DNA from: Gammaproteobacteria bacterium
GTDB taxonomy: Bacteria; Pseudomonadota; Gammaproteobacteria; Pseudomonadales; Cellvibrionaceae
DNA length: 64,000 bases
NCBI GenBank assembly: GCA_004173475.1
Contig: SEBU01000009.1
Coordinates: forward strand, 1 to 64,000
Reading direction: 5' to 3'
Both the position numbers and the translations under genes were made by a program. The first letter of the stretch is position 1, and each line of letters starts with the position of its first letter. Under the pieces are notes generated by a model. That model did no database searches, was not told where the DNA came from, and worked only from the letters and a program-made list of their open reading frames with translations. Positions 45,146 through 55,015 of this stretch are shown piece after piece.

Positions 45146-45619
45146 TCAAAGTTTTCCCTCAGCGAGCAATTCGCGAGTTCGTTGCAATGTTGAGATCAGT
45201 GCGCTTTTGTAACCTTTGTCACCATTCATCCAGGCTTGTTGGGCCTGTTCTTCTGGTCCTCCGGGTTCTTTGCCGCGCAGACCTAAGTAGCAATAAAACC
45301 TGAGTTGCAGCGCACCGATTTCGTCTACGAATAATTCATTGATAATCACGCCTTCGCGCGGGCCCGATGCTTGGAAGAACGACACCTTTTGCGCAGGTTC
45401 GAAGATGACGATTTCGCGTAGTTCCTCACCTGCGATGGTCGCTTCACGAACAATATGTGTTTTGCTTTCTTCCACAAGATCGCAATGCGTGCAGAGGCCG
45501 GGCGGTAAAAACAAACGGGCGTAGCGGGCTTTGAGTTCTAAGCCGGCCCATGCTTGAGCATGGGTCAGTAGGGTTTTGCCTGCCGAATTAACCGGAACAG
45601 TGGCTGTTGAATAAATCAT
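45146..45619 (-). CDS. AtaL-like / DUF1857 SRPBCC protein
   Basis: A 157-residue START/SRPBCC-fold protein of the AtaL-like type. It begins IYSTATVPVNSAGKTLLTHAQAWAGLELKARYARLFLPPGLCTHCDLVEE and ends with DKGYKSALISTLQRTRELLAEG. The fold forms a hydrophobic cavity; members are linked to aromatic or polyketide metabolism in fungi and bacteria but a reaction is not set. It lies 30 nt after the NmrA-like gene on the same strand, so both are probably one operon controlled by the divergent LysR regulator. Confidence 0.75.
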   Translation of the reverse strand: MIYSTATVPVNSAGKTLLTHAQAWAGLELKARYARLFLPPGLCTHCDLVEESKTHIVREATIAGEELREIVIFEPAQKVSFFQASGPREGVIINELFVDEIGALQLRFYCYLGLRGKEPGGPEEQAQQAWMNGDKGYKSALISTLQRTRELLAEGKL

Positions 45620-45649
45620 GATTTCGTCCCTTTAAAATAGGTTAGCGAA

Positions 45650-46516
45650 TTAGGCGGCAGCGATTTCGGTCGCGAAGCTATGGTATGAGCGCAGCGGACG
45701 ACCCAGCAACTTAGTAAGCCGCTCAACATCGCCGGAGTCTGGAACCATTCCATCGCTAAGGAAGCGCTCGCTCATAAGGCGCATGTCATAGGCCATCCAC
45801 GCCGGCATGAAATTTCTTAGATTTTGTTCGAAGGCCCCGGTGTCATCACCGCCATAGGTAATAGGGCGATTCAAAATTCCTGTCCAAAGAGCGGCTATGT
45901 CGGTACCGGTCAGAGTGTCTGGGCCGACAAGGTTGATGCGCTCCAGCGGTAAGGGCACTGCAGCTTCATTGCGACGGATAAGTTCGATAGCTGCAATCTC
46001 GGCGATATCGCGCACGTCTATCATGGCGAGCCCTTTGTTACCTATCGGCATTGGGTAAATGCCGTAACCTAGAATCACGTCCTTAATGCTAAGGTCGTTA
46101 CCCATAAAGTAGGCGGGGCGCAGGATGCTCGCACTGAAATCCATTTGTTCTAGCATGCGTTCAACACCGAACTTACCGGCAAAGTGCGGCACATTTACAT
46201 AAATGTCGCTGTGAATAACCGACAGGTAGACGATTTGCTCAATGCCCGCCTCCTTTGCAAGATTAAGGACGATGAGCGCTTGGGTGAATTCATCCGGCAC
46301 GACTGCGTTGAGAAGGAAAAGAGTGGACACCCCCGAGAGGGCGCCGCGTAAAGAATCTGGGTCAAGCAGATCTCCCTGCACAACAGTCACACCGGCCGAA
46401 AATTCGGTTTTGACGGGATCGCGAACTAAAGCTCTTACATCCGCACCGCGTTTAACGAGTTGTTCAACTACTTGACGGCCGACATTGCCGCTAGCACCTG
46501 TTACGAGAATAGTCAT
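45650..46516 (-). CDS. NmrA-like NAD(P)-binding oxidoreductase
   Basis: A 288-residue atypical short-chain dehydrogenase. The N-terminal Rossmann motif is ILVTGASGNVGRQVVEQL (GxxGxxG), followed by VRALVRDP and VVQGDLLDPDSLRGAL; the usual YxxxK is absent, as in NmrA proteins, which may act as redox sensors or as azo or quinone reductases. FSASILRPAYFMGN also fits. It is divergent from the LysR gene (114 bp) and heads a two-gene unit with the AtaL-like gene. Confidence 0.85.
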   Translation of the reverse strand: MTILVTGASGNVGRQVVEQLVKRGADVRALVRDPVKTEFSAGVTVVQGDLLDPDSLRGALSGVSTLFLLNAVVPDEFTQALIVLNLAKEAGIEQIVYLSVIHSDIYVNVPHFAGKFGVERMLEQMDFSASILRPAYFMGNDLSIKDVILGYGIYPMPIGNKGLAMIDVRDIAEIAAIELIRRNEAAVPLPLERINLVGPDTLTGTDIAALWTGILNRPITYGGDDTGAFEQNLRNFMPAWMAYDMRLMSERFLSDGMVPDSGDVERLTKLLGRPLRSYHSFATEIAAA

Positions 46517-46630
46517 GATTTTTTGCTCCGTTGAGATAGGTTTATGTCAGATGACGAAGCCATAATACATATCCCAAAAATGAGCCGATAGACGTTATAA
46601 TTGGACACTCCGTCTCATAGGTGAAACATA

Positions 46631-47530
46631 ATGGATTTACACGCTCTCGCTGATTTCAATCTCGTGGCAAACCATGGCGGCTTCGGGCGAGCCGCCCGCG
46701 CAACTGGTCGCCCAAAGGCAACCTTGTCTCGTCGCGTCACCGAATTGGAGGCCAGCCTCGGCTTACGTTTGCTCGAACGTGGCGCCCGCGTGCTTAAACT
46801 GACGGAGGAGGGGCGAGCACTCTATGAGCGCACTCGAGTCTTGCTTTCTGAAATTGATGAAACTGTAACGGCGATCGCATCGGGTGGAGACAAGCCCCGC
46901 GGCAAATTACGGATCAGCGCACCCCTGCTCTTTTCACAGACTGCAATGGGTAAATTAGCTGCGGGGTTTGCGCTAAAATATCCCGAGGTTCAGCTGGAAG
47001 TTACAACGGAAGACCGCAGTGTAGATATGGTCGAAGAAGGTTATGACCTGGTTATTCGGGTCAATCCAGATCCGGATGAAAACCTTGTAGGGCGAATCTT
47101 CCTGCGTGATCAATTGGTCGTAGTGGCGAGCCCGAACTTTGTTCGGCCTGACGGCAGTTCGCCCGTTCCGGCGGTAGTTCGTGGTGCAGGTGATGGAATA
47201 ACAACCTGGAGTATTAAAACGTCGCTTGGAAAATCCAGCGTCACAATTAACCCCATCCTCGCTTTATCATCCATGATCATGATCCGCGATGCTGTTCGAA
47301 CCGGCGCAGGCATTGGTCGGTTGCCAATATCGCTCGTAAGTAAAGAATTGGCTGCCGGTACCCTAATGCAGTGGGGCGATGTAGACGGACCCGAAATTGC
47401 TCTATGGGCGCTTTATCCATCGCGACGATTACTAAGCGCTCGCGTATCCGCATTCCTTGAATATTTAAAAGAATATTTTCCAAACGGAACCCCTGACGAG
47501 CTCGCTGTTTTTCTTAATGGCGCAACGTAA
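46631..47530 (+). CDS. LysR-family transcriptional regulator
   Basis: A 299-residue LysR regulator: winged HTH (about 3-62: FNLVANHGGFGRAARATGRPKATLSRRVTELEASLGLRLLERG) and a substrate-binding domain (about 88-295: KLRISAPLLFSQTAMGKLAAGFALKYPEVQLEVTTEDRSVDMVEEGYDLVIRV). It is of the AaeR/DsdC-like CrgA type by its GYDLVIRV block. Being divergent from the NmrA-like gene, it most likely controls that operon and itself from the 114-bp gap. Confidence 0.92.
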   Translation: MDLHALADFNLVANHGGFGRAARATGRPKATLSRRVTELEASLGLRLLERGARVLKLTEEGRALYERTRVLLSEIDETVTAIASGGDKPRGKLRISAPLLFSQTAMGKLAAGFALKYPEVQLEVTTEDRSVDMVEEGYDLVIRVNPDPDENLVGRIFLRDQLVVVASPNFVRPDGSSPVPAVVRGAGDGITTWSIKTSLGKSSVTINPILALSSMIMIRDAVRTGAGIGRLPISLVSKELAAGTLMQWGDVDGPEIALWALYPSRRLLSARVSAFLEYLKEYFPNGTPDELAVFLNGAT

Positions 47531-47677
47531 ATCGATGATAGAAAAATACAGCCATATATATCCAAATATATTTTCTGTGGATACAAATTAATTAGTCGGC
47601 TTAAAATAGGTGGGGATCGCGTTATGAAATACGGATATACGACATGGAATTTTGAATAAAGTGTTATGGAGAAATTT

Positions 47678-47950
47678 GTGAAACATTTAAGTCTTATCGT
47701 ACTAATGCTGTGCTCAGTCCAGTGTTACGCAGCCAAACCTGATTTTACTGAAAAAGAAGTTGTTGATATTTTAAGAAATGCATTTCCGCAGGATAAGGGT
47801 GATATTACTGTCCAATATTTACCTAATGAAGATCAATGGCTTTTTCGATTTCACATTAAAGGTTCTCATCCGCCTCCAGGCTTAGATAGAAATGGAACTG
47901 TTGATGACGACAGACAAAATCCAAAAATATTTCAAATGATGGAAGGCTGA
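47678..47950 (+). CDS. Small exported protein, unknown function
   Basis: A 90-residue exported protein with signal peptide (about 1-18, LSLIVLMLCSVQCYAA) and a mature part of about 70 residues (FTEKEVVDILRNAFPQDKGDITVQYLPNEDQWLFRFHIKG). No family recognised. GTG 47678 is chosen because GGAGA lies six nt upstream; an in-frame ATG at 47666 has no ribosome site. Confidence 0.55.
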   Translation: MKHLSLIVLMLCSVQCYAAKPDFTEKEVVDILRNAFPQDKGDITVQYLPNEDQWLFRFHIKGSHPPPGLDRNGTVDDDRQNPKIFQMMEG

Positions 47951-48091
47951 TTTTCTACGATTCTCCCGGTTAGCTAGGTGGCCCCATGGGTTTGCTCCAC
48001 AAAACTATCCCGTAAAACCACAACTTAAAAGTTGCCGAGAACATGTAGTTACTGAGTTCGACGTTAGAGCACCTAAGGATCAAATCGCGTA

Positions 48092-48499
48092 ATGAACGAA
48101 AATATTTATGAACCACCAAAAAGCAATGTTTCGCCTGATCCACATACTACGCTAAGTATTAAAGGTCGATTAGTTTGGACAGTTGCCATAATATTCACTG
48201 CTATGCTTTATCGAAGCATTAATAAAATTGCGCCGCAGTTTGCTGAGACATTTGCTTCGTTTGGCACTGAGCTATCGTTAATAACGCAATTTTTTGTGAA
48301 AGCTTATCCTGTATTTTATTGGCTCGGCATAGCGAGTCTATTTCCAATATCTTTTTGGTTGATAAATTTATTTAACGAAAAATATGCTTTACGACTTATT
48401 AAAATTGGCAAATACAACTTATGGCTGTCGTTGCTTTGTTTCGCTCTATTTATGATTTCCGTTTATTTGCCTGTTTTTAGCATGAGTAAGGTAAACTAA
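48092..48499 (+). CDS. Small polytopic membrane protein
   Basis: A 135-residue protein with a polar N-terminus (MNENIYEPPKSNVSPDP, common in small gammaproteobacterial membrane proteins) and about three membrane helices (25-44, 73-95, 108-130). Function unknown. The ATG has little ribosome-site sequence, but composition and helix pattern support coding. Confidence 0.6.
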   Translation: MNENIYEPPKSNVSPDPHTTLSIKGRLVWTVAIIFTAMLYRSINKIAPQFAETFASFGTELSLITQFFVKAYPVFYWLGIASLFPISFWLINLFNEKYALRLIKIGKYNLWLSLLCFALFMISVYLPVFSMSKVN

Positions 48500-48742
48500 T
48501 TTTTCTAACAACTTAGTCAAACGTCAGTAGCCTCGCTCCTGAGACAGTTTTGAATAAATCAGGGTCGGATGTGATCGAGAAGCTGGATGCTTCTAATGAA
48601 TAGCATTCGGAAGAATCTGCTCAAAAAAATGTGATTGCCGTAACCATTGTTTGTAGCTTTTGGCATAGCCAAGGGTGATCATGCTCCTCGCAATCGCCTT
48701 TCACGATGGCGAAAAAAACCAATCCCTTTATTTCAAATTTAC

Positions 48743-49435
48743 ATGGCATTATCGATGGTACATCTTCCTTTTCTACACCTCACTAGGCGCCATCCGTCGG
48801 CAATTCTTTTACTGGTCCAGCTGGTGGGAATGCTGCTGTATCCATTTCTTGAAGGAACGCAGGCAGGTTTGGTTGTTTTCAATGCATTTGGCGTGACGGT
48901 GCTGACACTCACTACGCGTATGGTGCGACGCACTCCGGGGCTAACCTGGATTAGCGGCAGCCTCGCCACGGTTATTATCGTGCTATTAGTGCTGCAGACT
49001 TTTTTTTCGATGACCCATTTGCTCGCCTGGAGCTCGGGGCTGGAAGCGATTTTTTACTTCTATGCGGCAGGCAGTCTTATTGCCTACATGATGGAAGACC
49101 TGCGTGCTACGACCGACGAACTTTTTGCCGCCGGTGCGACCTTTACCTTACTGGCCTGGGGCTTCACTCATTTGTACATGCTGATCCAGATACTTCAGCC
49201 GGGCTCATACGGCGCTGCCATCAACCCGCAAGACATGCGTACCTGGACCGAGCTTAATTATCTTAGTTTTGCGCTGCTCTCAAGTACTGGGATCGGCGAT
49301 GTTATACCCCTGACCCCACATGCACGCGCGGTGGCCAGCGTCGAAATGTTTGTTGGATTGCTCTACTTGGCTGGCGTGGTTGCCCGCTTGATCGGCCTCA
49401 CGCAATTGCGCCATGATGACGCGCCGAAGCCCTAA
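48743..49435 (+). CDS. Potassium-channel-like membrane protein
   Basis: A protein of about 230 residues with six or more hydrophobic segments and a C-terminal pore module of the Ion_trans_2 type: WTELNYLSFALLSSTGIGDVIPLTPHAR, where TGIGD stands for the TVGYG-like selectivity filter, then the inner helix ASVEMFVGLLYLAGVVARLIGL. The filter is not canonical, so ion selectivity is open. The frame extends upstream to a TTG at 48647; ATG 48743 is taken as the start, without a good ribosome site, so the N-terminus is uncertain. Confidence 0.7.
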   Translation: MALSMVHLPFLHLTRRHPSAILLLVQLVGMLLYPFLEGTQAGLVVFNAFGVTVLTLTTRMVRRTPGLTWISGSLATVIIVLLVLQTFFSMTHLLAWSSGLEAIFYFYAAGSLIAYMMEDLRATTDELFAAGATFTLLAWGFTHLYMLIQILQPGSYGAAINPQDMRTWTELNYLSFALLSSTGIGDVIPLTPHARAVASVEMFVGLLYLAGVVARLIGLTQLRHDDAPKP

Positions 49436-49613
49436 GCGATTCGAAATGTTTAACAGATCAAATTAAAAAACTCGAAATGAGCAAACGAAAGAATTGCTGA
49501 TTCGACAGGTGCATTTTTTCGTTTGCGCGCAACATCTGACATGGTCGATAAGCTGAGTAAACTTGCAGGCGACGCCCACTTGGGCCGGTCCAAGTAACGA
49601 CCCAAAGATTTTA

Positions 49614-49901
49614 ATGAATATGACTATGCAATCAGACTCCAAAAAACTGGTAGAAAAACACAACAATCTCAATCACTCTGAACTCGTGAAAGTTGTGTCA
49701 CATATTCAACGCGAGCAAGGTGAATGGATTTTGCATACGCTAATGGTGGAGGGTTGCGATGTGCCTTTTAAATTCAAGCGCAAAGGTAAATACCAAAGTT
49801 TAAAAGGTGCCAGAGTGAACATTACCTACTACCCGGAACAGCAAGTTGTCGCGGGTATCACGTTTGAAGTGATGAAAGTTGTGCGTATTAAAAAAGGATG
49901 A
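49614..49901 (+). CDS. Small conserved-type hypothetical protein
   Basis: A 95-residue basic protein of unknown function. Helical N-terminal half (SDSKKLVEKHNNLNHSELVKVVSHIQREQG), then beta-rich (FKFKRKGKYQSLKGARVNITYYPEQ). No signal peptide. ATG 49614 is chosen from a longer frame (from 49563) as the first start after a weak AAAGA site. It lies 15 nt before the RNase H-like gene and may be co-transcribed with it. Confidence 0.6.
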   Translation: MNMTMQSDSKKLVEKHNNLNHSELVKVVSHIQREQGEWILHTLMVEGCDVPFKFKRKGKYQSLKGARVNITYYPEQQVVAGITFEVMKVVRIKKG

Positions 49902-49916
49902 TGCCGGGACGATTGA

Positions 49917-50429
49917 GTGAATAATCTAATTCTTTTTACAGATGGCAGTGTAGATACCAAAACTCACATTGGCTTTGGTGCTTATCTTGCAATCGAGAAT
50001 TTGGAAACTCCTGGTTTTGATCTAATCGCGAACGTAAAAACCAAACAATTTGAAAATACCTCTTCAACGTTGCTGGAGATGCAAACCTTGGTATGGGCTA
50101 TTGATGATGGAATTCCTTCACCTGAAGATAAAACAATAAAGCTGACAATCTATACCGACTCACAAAATATTTTAGGCCTGTTAACACGACGAAAAAAGCT
50201 AGAGCAGAAAAAATATTATACGAGTAACGGCAAACGATTAAAGAATGCTGACATTTACGGACATTTTTATAACATCATGGATCGATATGATTGCCACATT
50301 ATTAAAGTAGATGGACATAAGCCGCGACACGAAAAAAATGACATCGATAAAATATTTACGTTAGTTGATAAAGCATCAAGGCTAGCTTTGCGACATTTTC
50401 GTTACGAAACTTCGTCTGCATCGAAGTAG
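49917..50429 (+). CDS. RNase H-fold protein
   Basis: A 170-residue protein with the RNase HI active-site pattern: LILFTDGSVD (first Asp), STLLEMQTLVWAI (Glu), IYTDSQNI (second Asp) and FTLVDKASRLA (last Asp). A basic loop (RRKKLEQKKYY) could contact nucleic acid. It is likely to cleave RNA in RNA-DNA hybrids, but it differs from rnhA in length and may be a specialised paralogue. The start is GTG 49917. A relic of its last codons, joined to the next gene, occurs at 31794. Confidence 0.78.
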   Translation: MNNLILFTDGSVDTKTHIGFGAYLAIENLETPGFDLIANVKTKQFENTSSTLLEMQTLVWAIDDGIPSPEDKTIKLTIYTDSQNILGLLTRRKKLEQKKYYTSNGKRLKNADIYGHFYNIMDRYDCHIIKVDGHKPRHEKNDIDKIFTLVDKASRLALRHFRYETSSASK

Positions 50430-50465
50430 TAATTCAGGCGAAGAATAATTTGCGGTTCTATAAGT

Positions 50466-50837
50466 ATGACGTATGACGAATACAATGAATTTTGCCGCTC
50501 CCTAACTGCAACATCACATGTGGTTCAGTGGGGCGCGTCTCATGTCTGGAAAGTGGGCGGTAAGGTGTTTGCCATTGGAGGCTGGGAAAAATCAGGTACG
50601 CCGGCATTTTCATTCAAAACCTCAGATCTTAATTTTGAAATTTTAAAAAATGAACCAGGCTATAGACCTGCACCCTACCTCGCTTCTCGCGGCATGAAGT
50701 GGATCCAAATGTTTGAGGGTTTTCACGGCGATAATGGTGAAATAAAAAAACACATAGAAAGTTCTTATCGAATAGTTTGTTCAAACCTAACGAAGAAAAA
50801 ACAAAAAGAGCTGGGTCTTAATGTCCAATCATCTTAA
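50466..50837 (+). CDS. MmcQ/YjbR family protein
   Basis: A 123-residue single-domain protein of the YjbR/CyaY-like fold (MTYDEYNEFCRSLTATSHVVQWGASHVWKVGGKVFAIGGW, then SFKTSDLNFEILKNEPGYRPAPYLASRGMKWIQM). Members may bind DNA; the role is unknown. It follows the RNase H-like gene by 36 nt on the same strand and the junction is duplicated as a relic at 31794-31872. Confidence 0.85.
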   Translation: MTYDEYNEFCRSLTATSHVVQWGASHVWKVGGKVFAIGGWEKSGTPAFSFKTSDLNFEILKNEPGYRPAPYLASRGMKWIQMFEGFHGDNGEIKKHIESSYRIVCSNLTKKKQKELGLNVQSS

Positions 50838-50875
50838 GCTCGATCAATCATTTATCTGAAACCAAAAAAATTTTT

Positions 50876-51112
50876 CTAATTGAGCCTCCCTTTGAGCGAT
50901 AAAAAAATTGCGTAGGCTAAGAGCAGTACTATGGTAATCACCACGTAAATAAGCGCAACGCCGATGTATTGCATATTGTAAGAGTAGCCTAAGCCAATAA
51001 GGATCACTACCACCGTTATACCTAGTAACAATACAGCGACAGGTTTTTGCTTAAACAGGGACAATGCCGCGTGCAAACCCAGAACAACCTGGGCAATCAA
51101 AGTAATAAGCAT
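50876..51112 (-). CDS. Small hydrophobic membrane protein
   Basis: A 78-residue protein consisting of two or three membrane helices (LITLIAQVVLGLHAALSLF, VAVLLLGITVVVILIGLGY, VALIYVVITIVLLLAYAIF) with a short basic C-terminus. Function unknown; the ribosome site is weak. Convergent with the YjbR gene. Confidence 0.5.
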   Translation of the reverse strand: MLITLIAQVVLGLHAALSLFKQKPVAVLLLGITVVVILIGLGYSYNMQYIGVALIYVVITIVLLLAYAIFLSLKGRLN

Positions 51113-51362
51113 TCAAAGGTCTAGTTTTGCGCCTATGAGCTGTGTTCAAAATTCTTTGTGGCTACTGGATATTTGAAATTAGACGAGAGCTTGGTTCCCA
51201 CCCCTTAAGCGCTGCTCGTTTGTGATGCCGCGCACAACTCCTAGCGTTGCAATTCAAAGGTTAGGCATCGTACGGACGATTCATCCCTAGATTGTAATCA
51301 TCACTGCTAACAGCACTGAATGTTTTCACGTTTTGAAATCCTGGTTGAAAAAGGGGGGATGA

Positions 51363-51698
51363 TTGAAATCTTTTGAATTATTAAAAAAAAGAAACGCGCA
51401 ACGATTGGCGACCAATCTACCGCTCGCGTTCGGAGAACTGTCTGAATTGTTTCACAACAAAGTAACTATCGGATATTCGTCAGCAATATATGTGGCAACT
51501 CCTTCTGAGATAGTTGAAGAAAGTGTTCGTTGTTGGGCCCAAAAAAAAGGCTTCCATGTAACTACCTCTAAACATTACCTGGGAAATATCCTCCGTATTT
51601 CATGGGGACATACTGCTGAGGAAAAGTACCCCTCCATCGATGCTCGAATCTTGGGTAACGGTAAGTTGATGTTGCGTAATTCTTTCAGCGAAGCTTAA
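51363..51698 (+). CDS. Hypothetical protein
   Basis: A 111-residue soluble protein not recognised. It starts from TTG 51363 just after a G-rich ribosome site (AAGGGGGGATGA). Sequence: SFELLKKRNAQRLATNLPLAF, VTIGYSSAIYVATPSEIVEESVRCWAQKKGF and ISWGHTAEEKYPSIDARILG. No signal peptide or membrane segment. Confidence 0.5.
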   Translation: MKSFELLKKRNAQRLATNLPLAFGELSELFHNKVTIGYSSAIYVATPSEIVEESVRCWAQKKGFHVTTSKHYLGNILRISWGHTAEEKYPSIDARILGNGKLMLRNSFSEA

Positions 51699-51840
51699 AT
51701 CTTTAAATGACCTGCGATCGTCGCCCTCTTGTTGTCATTTCAAATATGTTCTCGTTATTCATAGCCTGTGAGTTTGCCTAACGCATTGCCAGCATAGCGG
51801 GGCTTGATTCCACTATTTTTTAAATTTCGGCTAAAATTTT

Positions 51841-51874
51841 TATAAAAAAACCGCTACATAACGCAGCGGTTTTT
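51841..51874 (-). terminator. Terminator of the FtsH-like gene
   Basis: Read on the minus strand, AAAAACCGCT, a 9-nt loop, then AGCGGTTTTT and more T form a perfect 10-bp stem 31 nt after the protease gene stop. The A-run on the other side allows weak use by rightward transcripts. Confidence 0.8.
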
Positions 51875-51904
51875 AATATGACGACTCGTATTTGTAAGCG
51901 GTTT

Positions 51905-53773
51905 CTAAGCAGCTTTTATCTCATCCGCTAATAGAGCTTCAATTGCTCTGGTAACATCTGAACCTGGAATAGTTTCGCGTTTCAATAATTCGTTCGCAAT
52001 ATCGTGAAGTGCGGGCTCAAGTTCTTGCATAAGTTTCATGCAGCATTGATTCAACTTATCCAGCAATGAATTGGCTTCTTCCAAGTATTTTGCATGATCG
52101 GGCGGAATTCGCAGGTCCTGGAAAGCGTCGATGCTAAACAAGGTTTCCTTTTCGCTCATGCCCAATGACGACACCATGCTGTAAGCGATTTTTGATGCTT
52201 CTTTTAAATCGCTAGATGCGCCCGAGGATACTTCGCCAATAATTAATTGCTCGGCCATGCGCCCCGCTAGCAACATTTGTATGCGTGACTCTAATGTAGT
52301 TTTCAAATGCAGTTTGGTGTCGCGCTCTGGCGCTATAAGCGTAACGCCCAGCGATTCGCCGCGTGGAATGATTGTTACTTTTTCCACGACACCCACATTC
52401 AAATAAGCACCAATTAATGCGTGGCCTGCTTCATGGTAGGCAATGCGGCGACGTTCGTCGTCGTTCATCATAGCGACAGACCCTGCAGATCCTCCGAGTC
52501 TAAAGGTATCCATAGATTCCAGTAATTGCGCGGTGGATATTTCTTTGTCACCATTTTTTGCGGCATCGAATGCTGCTTTGGCGATGACATAAGAAATAGA
52601 GGCTGGCGACATGCCGATAGACAAGCGTGCCAATTGGTCGCAGTCCATATTCACAACGGCTTTCGATTTTGCGAGATAAAATTCGAACAAGGCTTTGCGA
52701 TCATCAAGCCCTGGCAGTGATACGCTAATTTTTTGATCGAAACGACCTTCACGCGTTAAAGCAGGATCAAGCGAGCTTGCATAGTTGGTGGCGCCAATAA
52801 CAATAACGCCGTCGGCCGGATTAAAACCGTCCATCTCTGCAAGAATTTGGTTAATGATACGGTTGGATTCTGCATCCGATGCGCTGGATTGCTCGGTGCG
52901 ACGACCAATGCCGTCAGCCTCGTCAATAAAAATAATGCAAGGTGCTTTTTGGCGAGCGGTTTTGAACAGAGTTTTTACGCGTTGAATACCTGAGCCGTAA
53001 AATTTTGATGAAAAATCACTGCCGGTCACTGAAATAAAATTCGCGTTGCATTCGCCAGCCAAGGCGCGCGCTAAAATAGTTTTACCTACGCCGGGTGGCC
53101 CAGAAAGCAAAACACCTTTTGGTGGTTTCGCACCCATTTCGGCAAAGCGTTCAGGGGCTTCCAAATAAGCTACAACATCGGCTAATGAAGTTTTTGCTTC
53201 GCTTGCACCAATGACATCTTTAAAGCGAATATCGGAGCCTTTTTGCAAAGGAAAAACCTGTGCGAAGCGATAGTAAACAACATATCCAATCACCAGGCCA
53301 ATAATTAACACGGGAGCAAACAGCAATTGAAACCATTGCGCGGCATTCATTTGCGATTTTCCAGGGCCGGAGGCGTCCGATTTTAAAATCGCAAAGGGGA
53401 AAGTATTAGTACCCGCGTTGGTGTAGTCACTTAAAAATTTAAGCGAGAATTGGCCCCAATCATCAGAGACCATATATTTCTCACCACCAGCGGTAGTAAT
53501 TAATAAGGCTCCATCCGATATGCCGGCAGCCGCGACATTTTTATTCTGAAGATCTGACAACACCGTTGAAAAATCTTTTTCATTTTTTTTCCAGGCGGAA
53601 ACATCCTGGTTCATCTCTTTAATAAGCGCACTACGGCTATCCAAGATTTCTTCTTTGGCAAACAAAGAAAAGCGCAACGGATTCCACAGCGCGAGAGCAA
53701 CGACAAGCGTGATAAGGGTAACTGCTAAAACGGCGAGCAACGTGGGTTTAGGTGACGGCTTATTCGGATTCAT
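51905..53773 (-). CDS. FtsH-family membrane AAA+ zinc protease, divergent paralogue
   Basis: A 622-residue ATP-dependent membrane protease. Helices at about 10-30 and 150-168 flank a periplasmic domain. The AAA+ module has Walker A GPPGVGKT (225-232), Walker B IIFIDEAD (280-287) and a second-region RFDQKI with Arg 341 and Arg 344. The zinc site is HEAGH (446-450) with Asp 521 (SSGASSDLKEA) as third ligand, so it should be active. The pore loop reads KFYGSG (257-262) where FtsH usually has FVGVG. The N-terminal domain is unusual. It may be an extra FtsH with special substrates. No hflKC or rrmJ neighbours. Confidence 0.9.
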   Translation of the reverse strand: MNPNKPSPKPTLLAVLAVTLITLVVALALWNPLRFSLFAKEEILDSRSALIKEMNQDVSAWKKNEKDFSTVLSDLQNKNVAAAGISDGALLITTAGGEKYMVSDDWGQFSLKFLSDYTNAGTNTFPFAILKSDASGPGKSQMNAAQWFQLLFAPVLIIGLVIGYVVYYRFAQVFPLQKGSDIRFKDVIGASEAKTSLADVVAYLEAPERFAEMGAKPPKGVLLSGPPGVGKTILARALAGECNANFISVTGSDFSSKFYGSGIQRVKTLFKTARQKAPCIIFIDEADGIGRRTEQSSASDAESNRIINQILAEMDGFNPADGVIVIGATNYASSLDPALTREGRFDQKISVSLPGLDDRKALFEFYLAKSKAVVNMDCDQLARLSIGMSPASISYVIAKAAFDAAKNGDKEISTAQLLESMDTFRLGGSAGSVAMMNDDERRRIAYHEAGHALIGAYLNVGVVEKVTIIPRGESLGVTLIAPERDTKLHLKTTLESRIQMLLAGRMAEQLIIGEVSSGASSDLKEASKIAYSMVSSLGMSEKETLFSIDAFQDLRIPPDHAKYLEEANSLLDKLNQCCMKLMQELEPALHDIANELLKRETIPGSDVTRAIEALLADEIKAA

Positions 53774-55015
53774 AATGAGATTTCAAAAAAATTTGTTAAG
53801 AACGTAGGTGATTTTCCCAGCTGAACTTCTTGCCGGGTTTGCAAAGTTTGGCGTGGGAATCGTAATGGATTGAGCAAAACGATTTAAATTCAAGCGTAGG
53901 AAACTTCCGTATGCCTCGCAAGATTAGCGCGATAGGAGGTTCTTTGCGGCGATAAGCGTTCAGCTCACCGAGTTGAATAATCCTTCGATCGAATCGAACG
54001 GTTAAAGCCTAGCAAAATTTTTTGTTTTTGCCAGAAAAAACGTTCGTAAAATTTTGTCCGTTCCGCTTGGATTGTTTGGCAGTTTTAGCGTGGGTGCAAC
54101 GTGTCGTATTTAGAGGCGCAGTTTCAAGTAGAGGCAAGCGAAACATTGCGAGACCTTAACTCGTTACGCTTCGCTTGATAAATTATTAAAAGTAAAAATT
54201 AAAAAGCTAAATGTTTTTTGGGATGATTTAATCTCACTTAACGTTCTTAATGCCATACAACACCAACGAATTCAACTACGCAAAAGCTATCGCTATTGCT
54301 TCGATTAAAGGAGATAAAAACGTAAAATATTCACTGCTTAATTTTTAAAGCATACCAAGCGTAATTTAAAAAACGCCCTTTACGGTTACTAGCTTGCAAA
54401 AGCAATCAATTTCACATGTTGGCATTTAAATGAGTAAAGTTTTTCACGCGAGTGAAATTCGATTCGTGCCCCGATGCCGTCGCGTTATTCAAAAATAAGA
54501 TAATCGGATTAAAATTTTTCGCGCCATATCGAAAAATGCACACTGACTTTTTTAAAACCGAACTACCGTCACAATCCGGGTCGGTTAGGATAAGAAAAGC
54601 GATAGGCATTTGTTCCTTTAAAAAAATTTACACAAACTAGAGGTGATAACAGTTCTTTAACGTTGCGTTTCCGTTGCGCTTGTGCAATTGTTCTGCCGCA
54701 TAACGACAACAATAACGAATGCATTTTTTAATTGGATTTCGTAGTTACATAATAAAAATAATTTCGACTGGTATCGCCGCTCAATTGACGTGACGATTAA
54801 TTGATCCCGAATTGTGCACAGGTTTGCTGGCACGAATCAAAAGCTTGTAAAAAGAATATGTCCCAAGGCATTCCGTCATCAAGCGGGGCCATTAGTCAAC
54901 TCAAAATATCCAAAATAAAATTCGAAACATTCAATTTTAGACGTCAGTTTTAAAGATCCAAACTCAAGCTATTAACATAACTTCCATTCAGTGTTCAGCG
55001 AAAAAAGGAAATGCT
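53774..55015. other. Large gene-free region of 1.2 kb
   Basis: I see no supported gene here. Two opposing frames of 62-65 codons (54412-54640) overlap each other and lack ribosome sites; a 32-codon frame from ATG 54250 to 54348 (MPYNTNEFNYAKAIAIASIK) has none either. TTTCAC-GCGA-GTGAAA at 54442-54457 is a small hairpin with a GNRA loop. The region holds promoters for the two divergent neighbours and possibly an undetected small RNA. Confidence 0.5.

Noticed and set aside
54412..54640. Two opposing 62-65 codon frames in the 1.2-kb gap
   Set aside because: They mirror each other, lack ribosome sites and have no recognisable domain.
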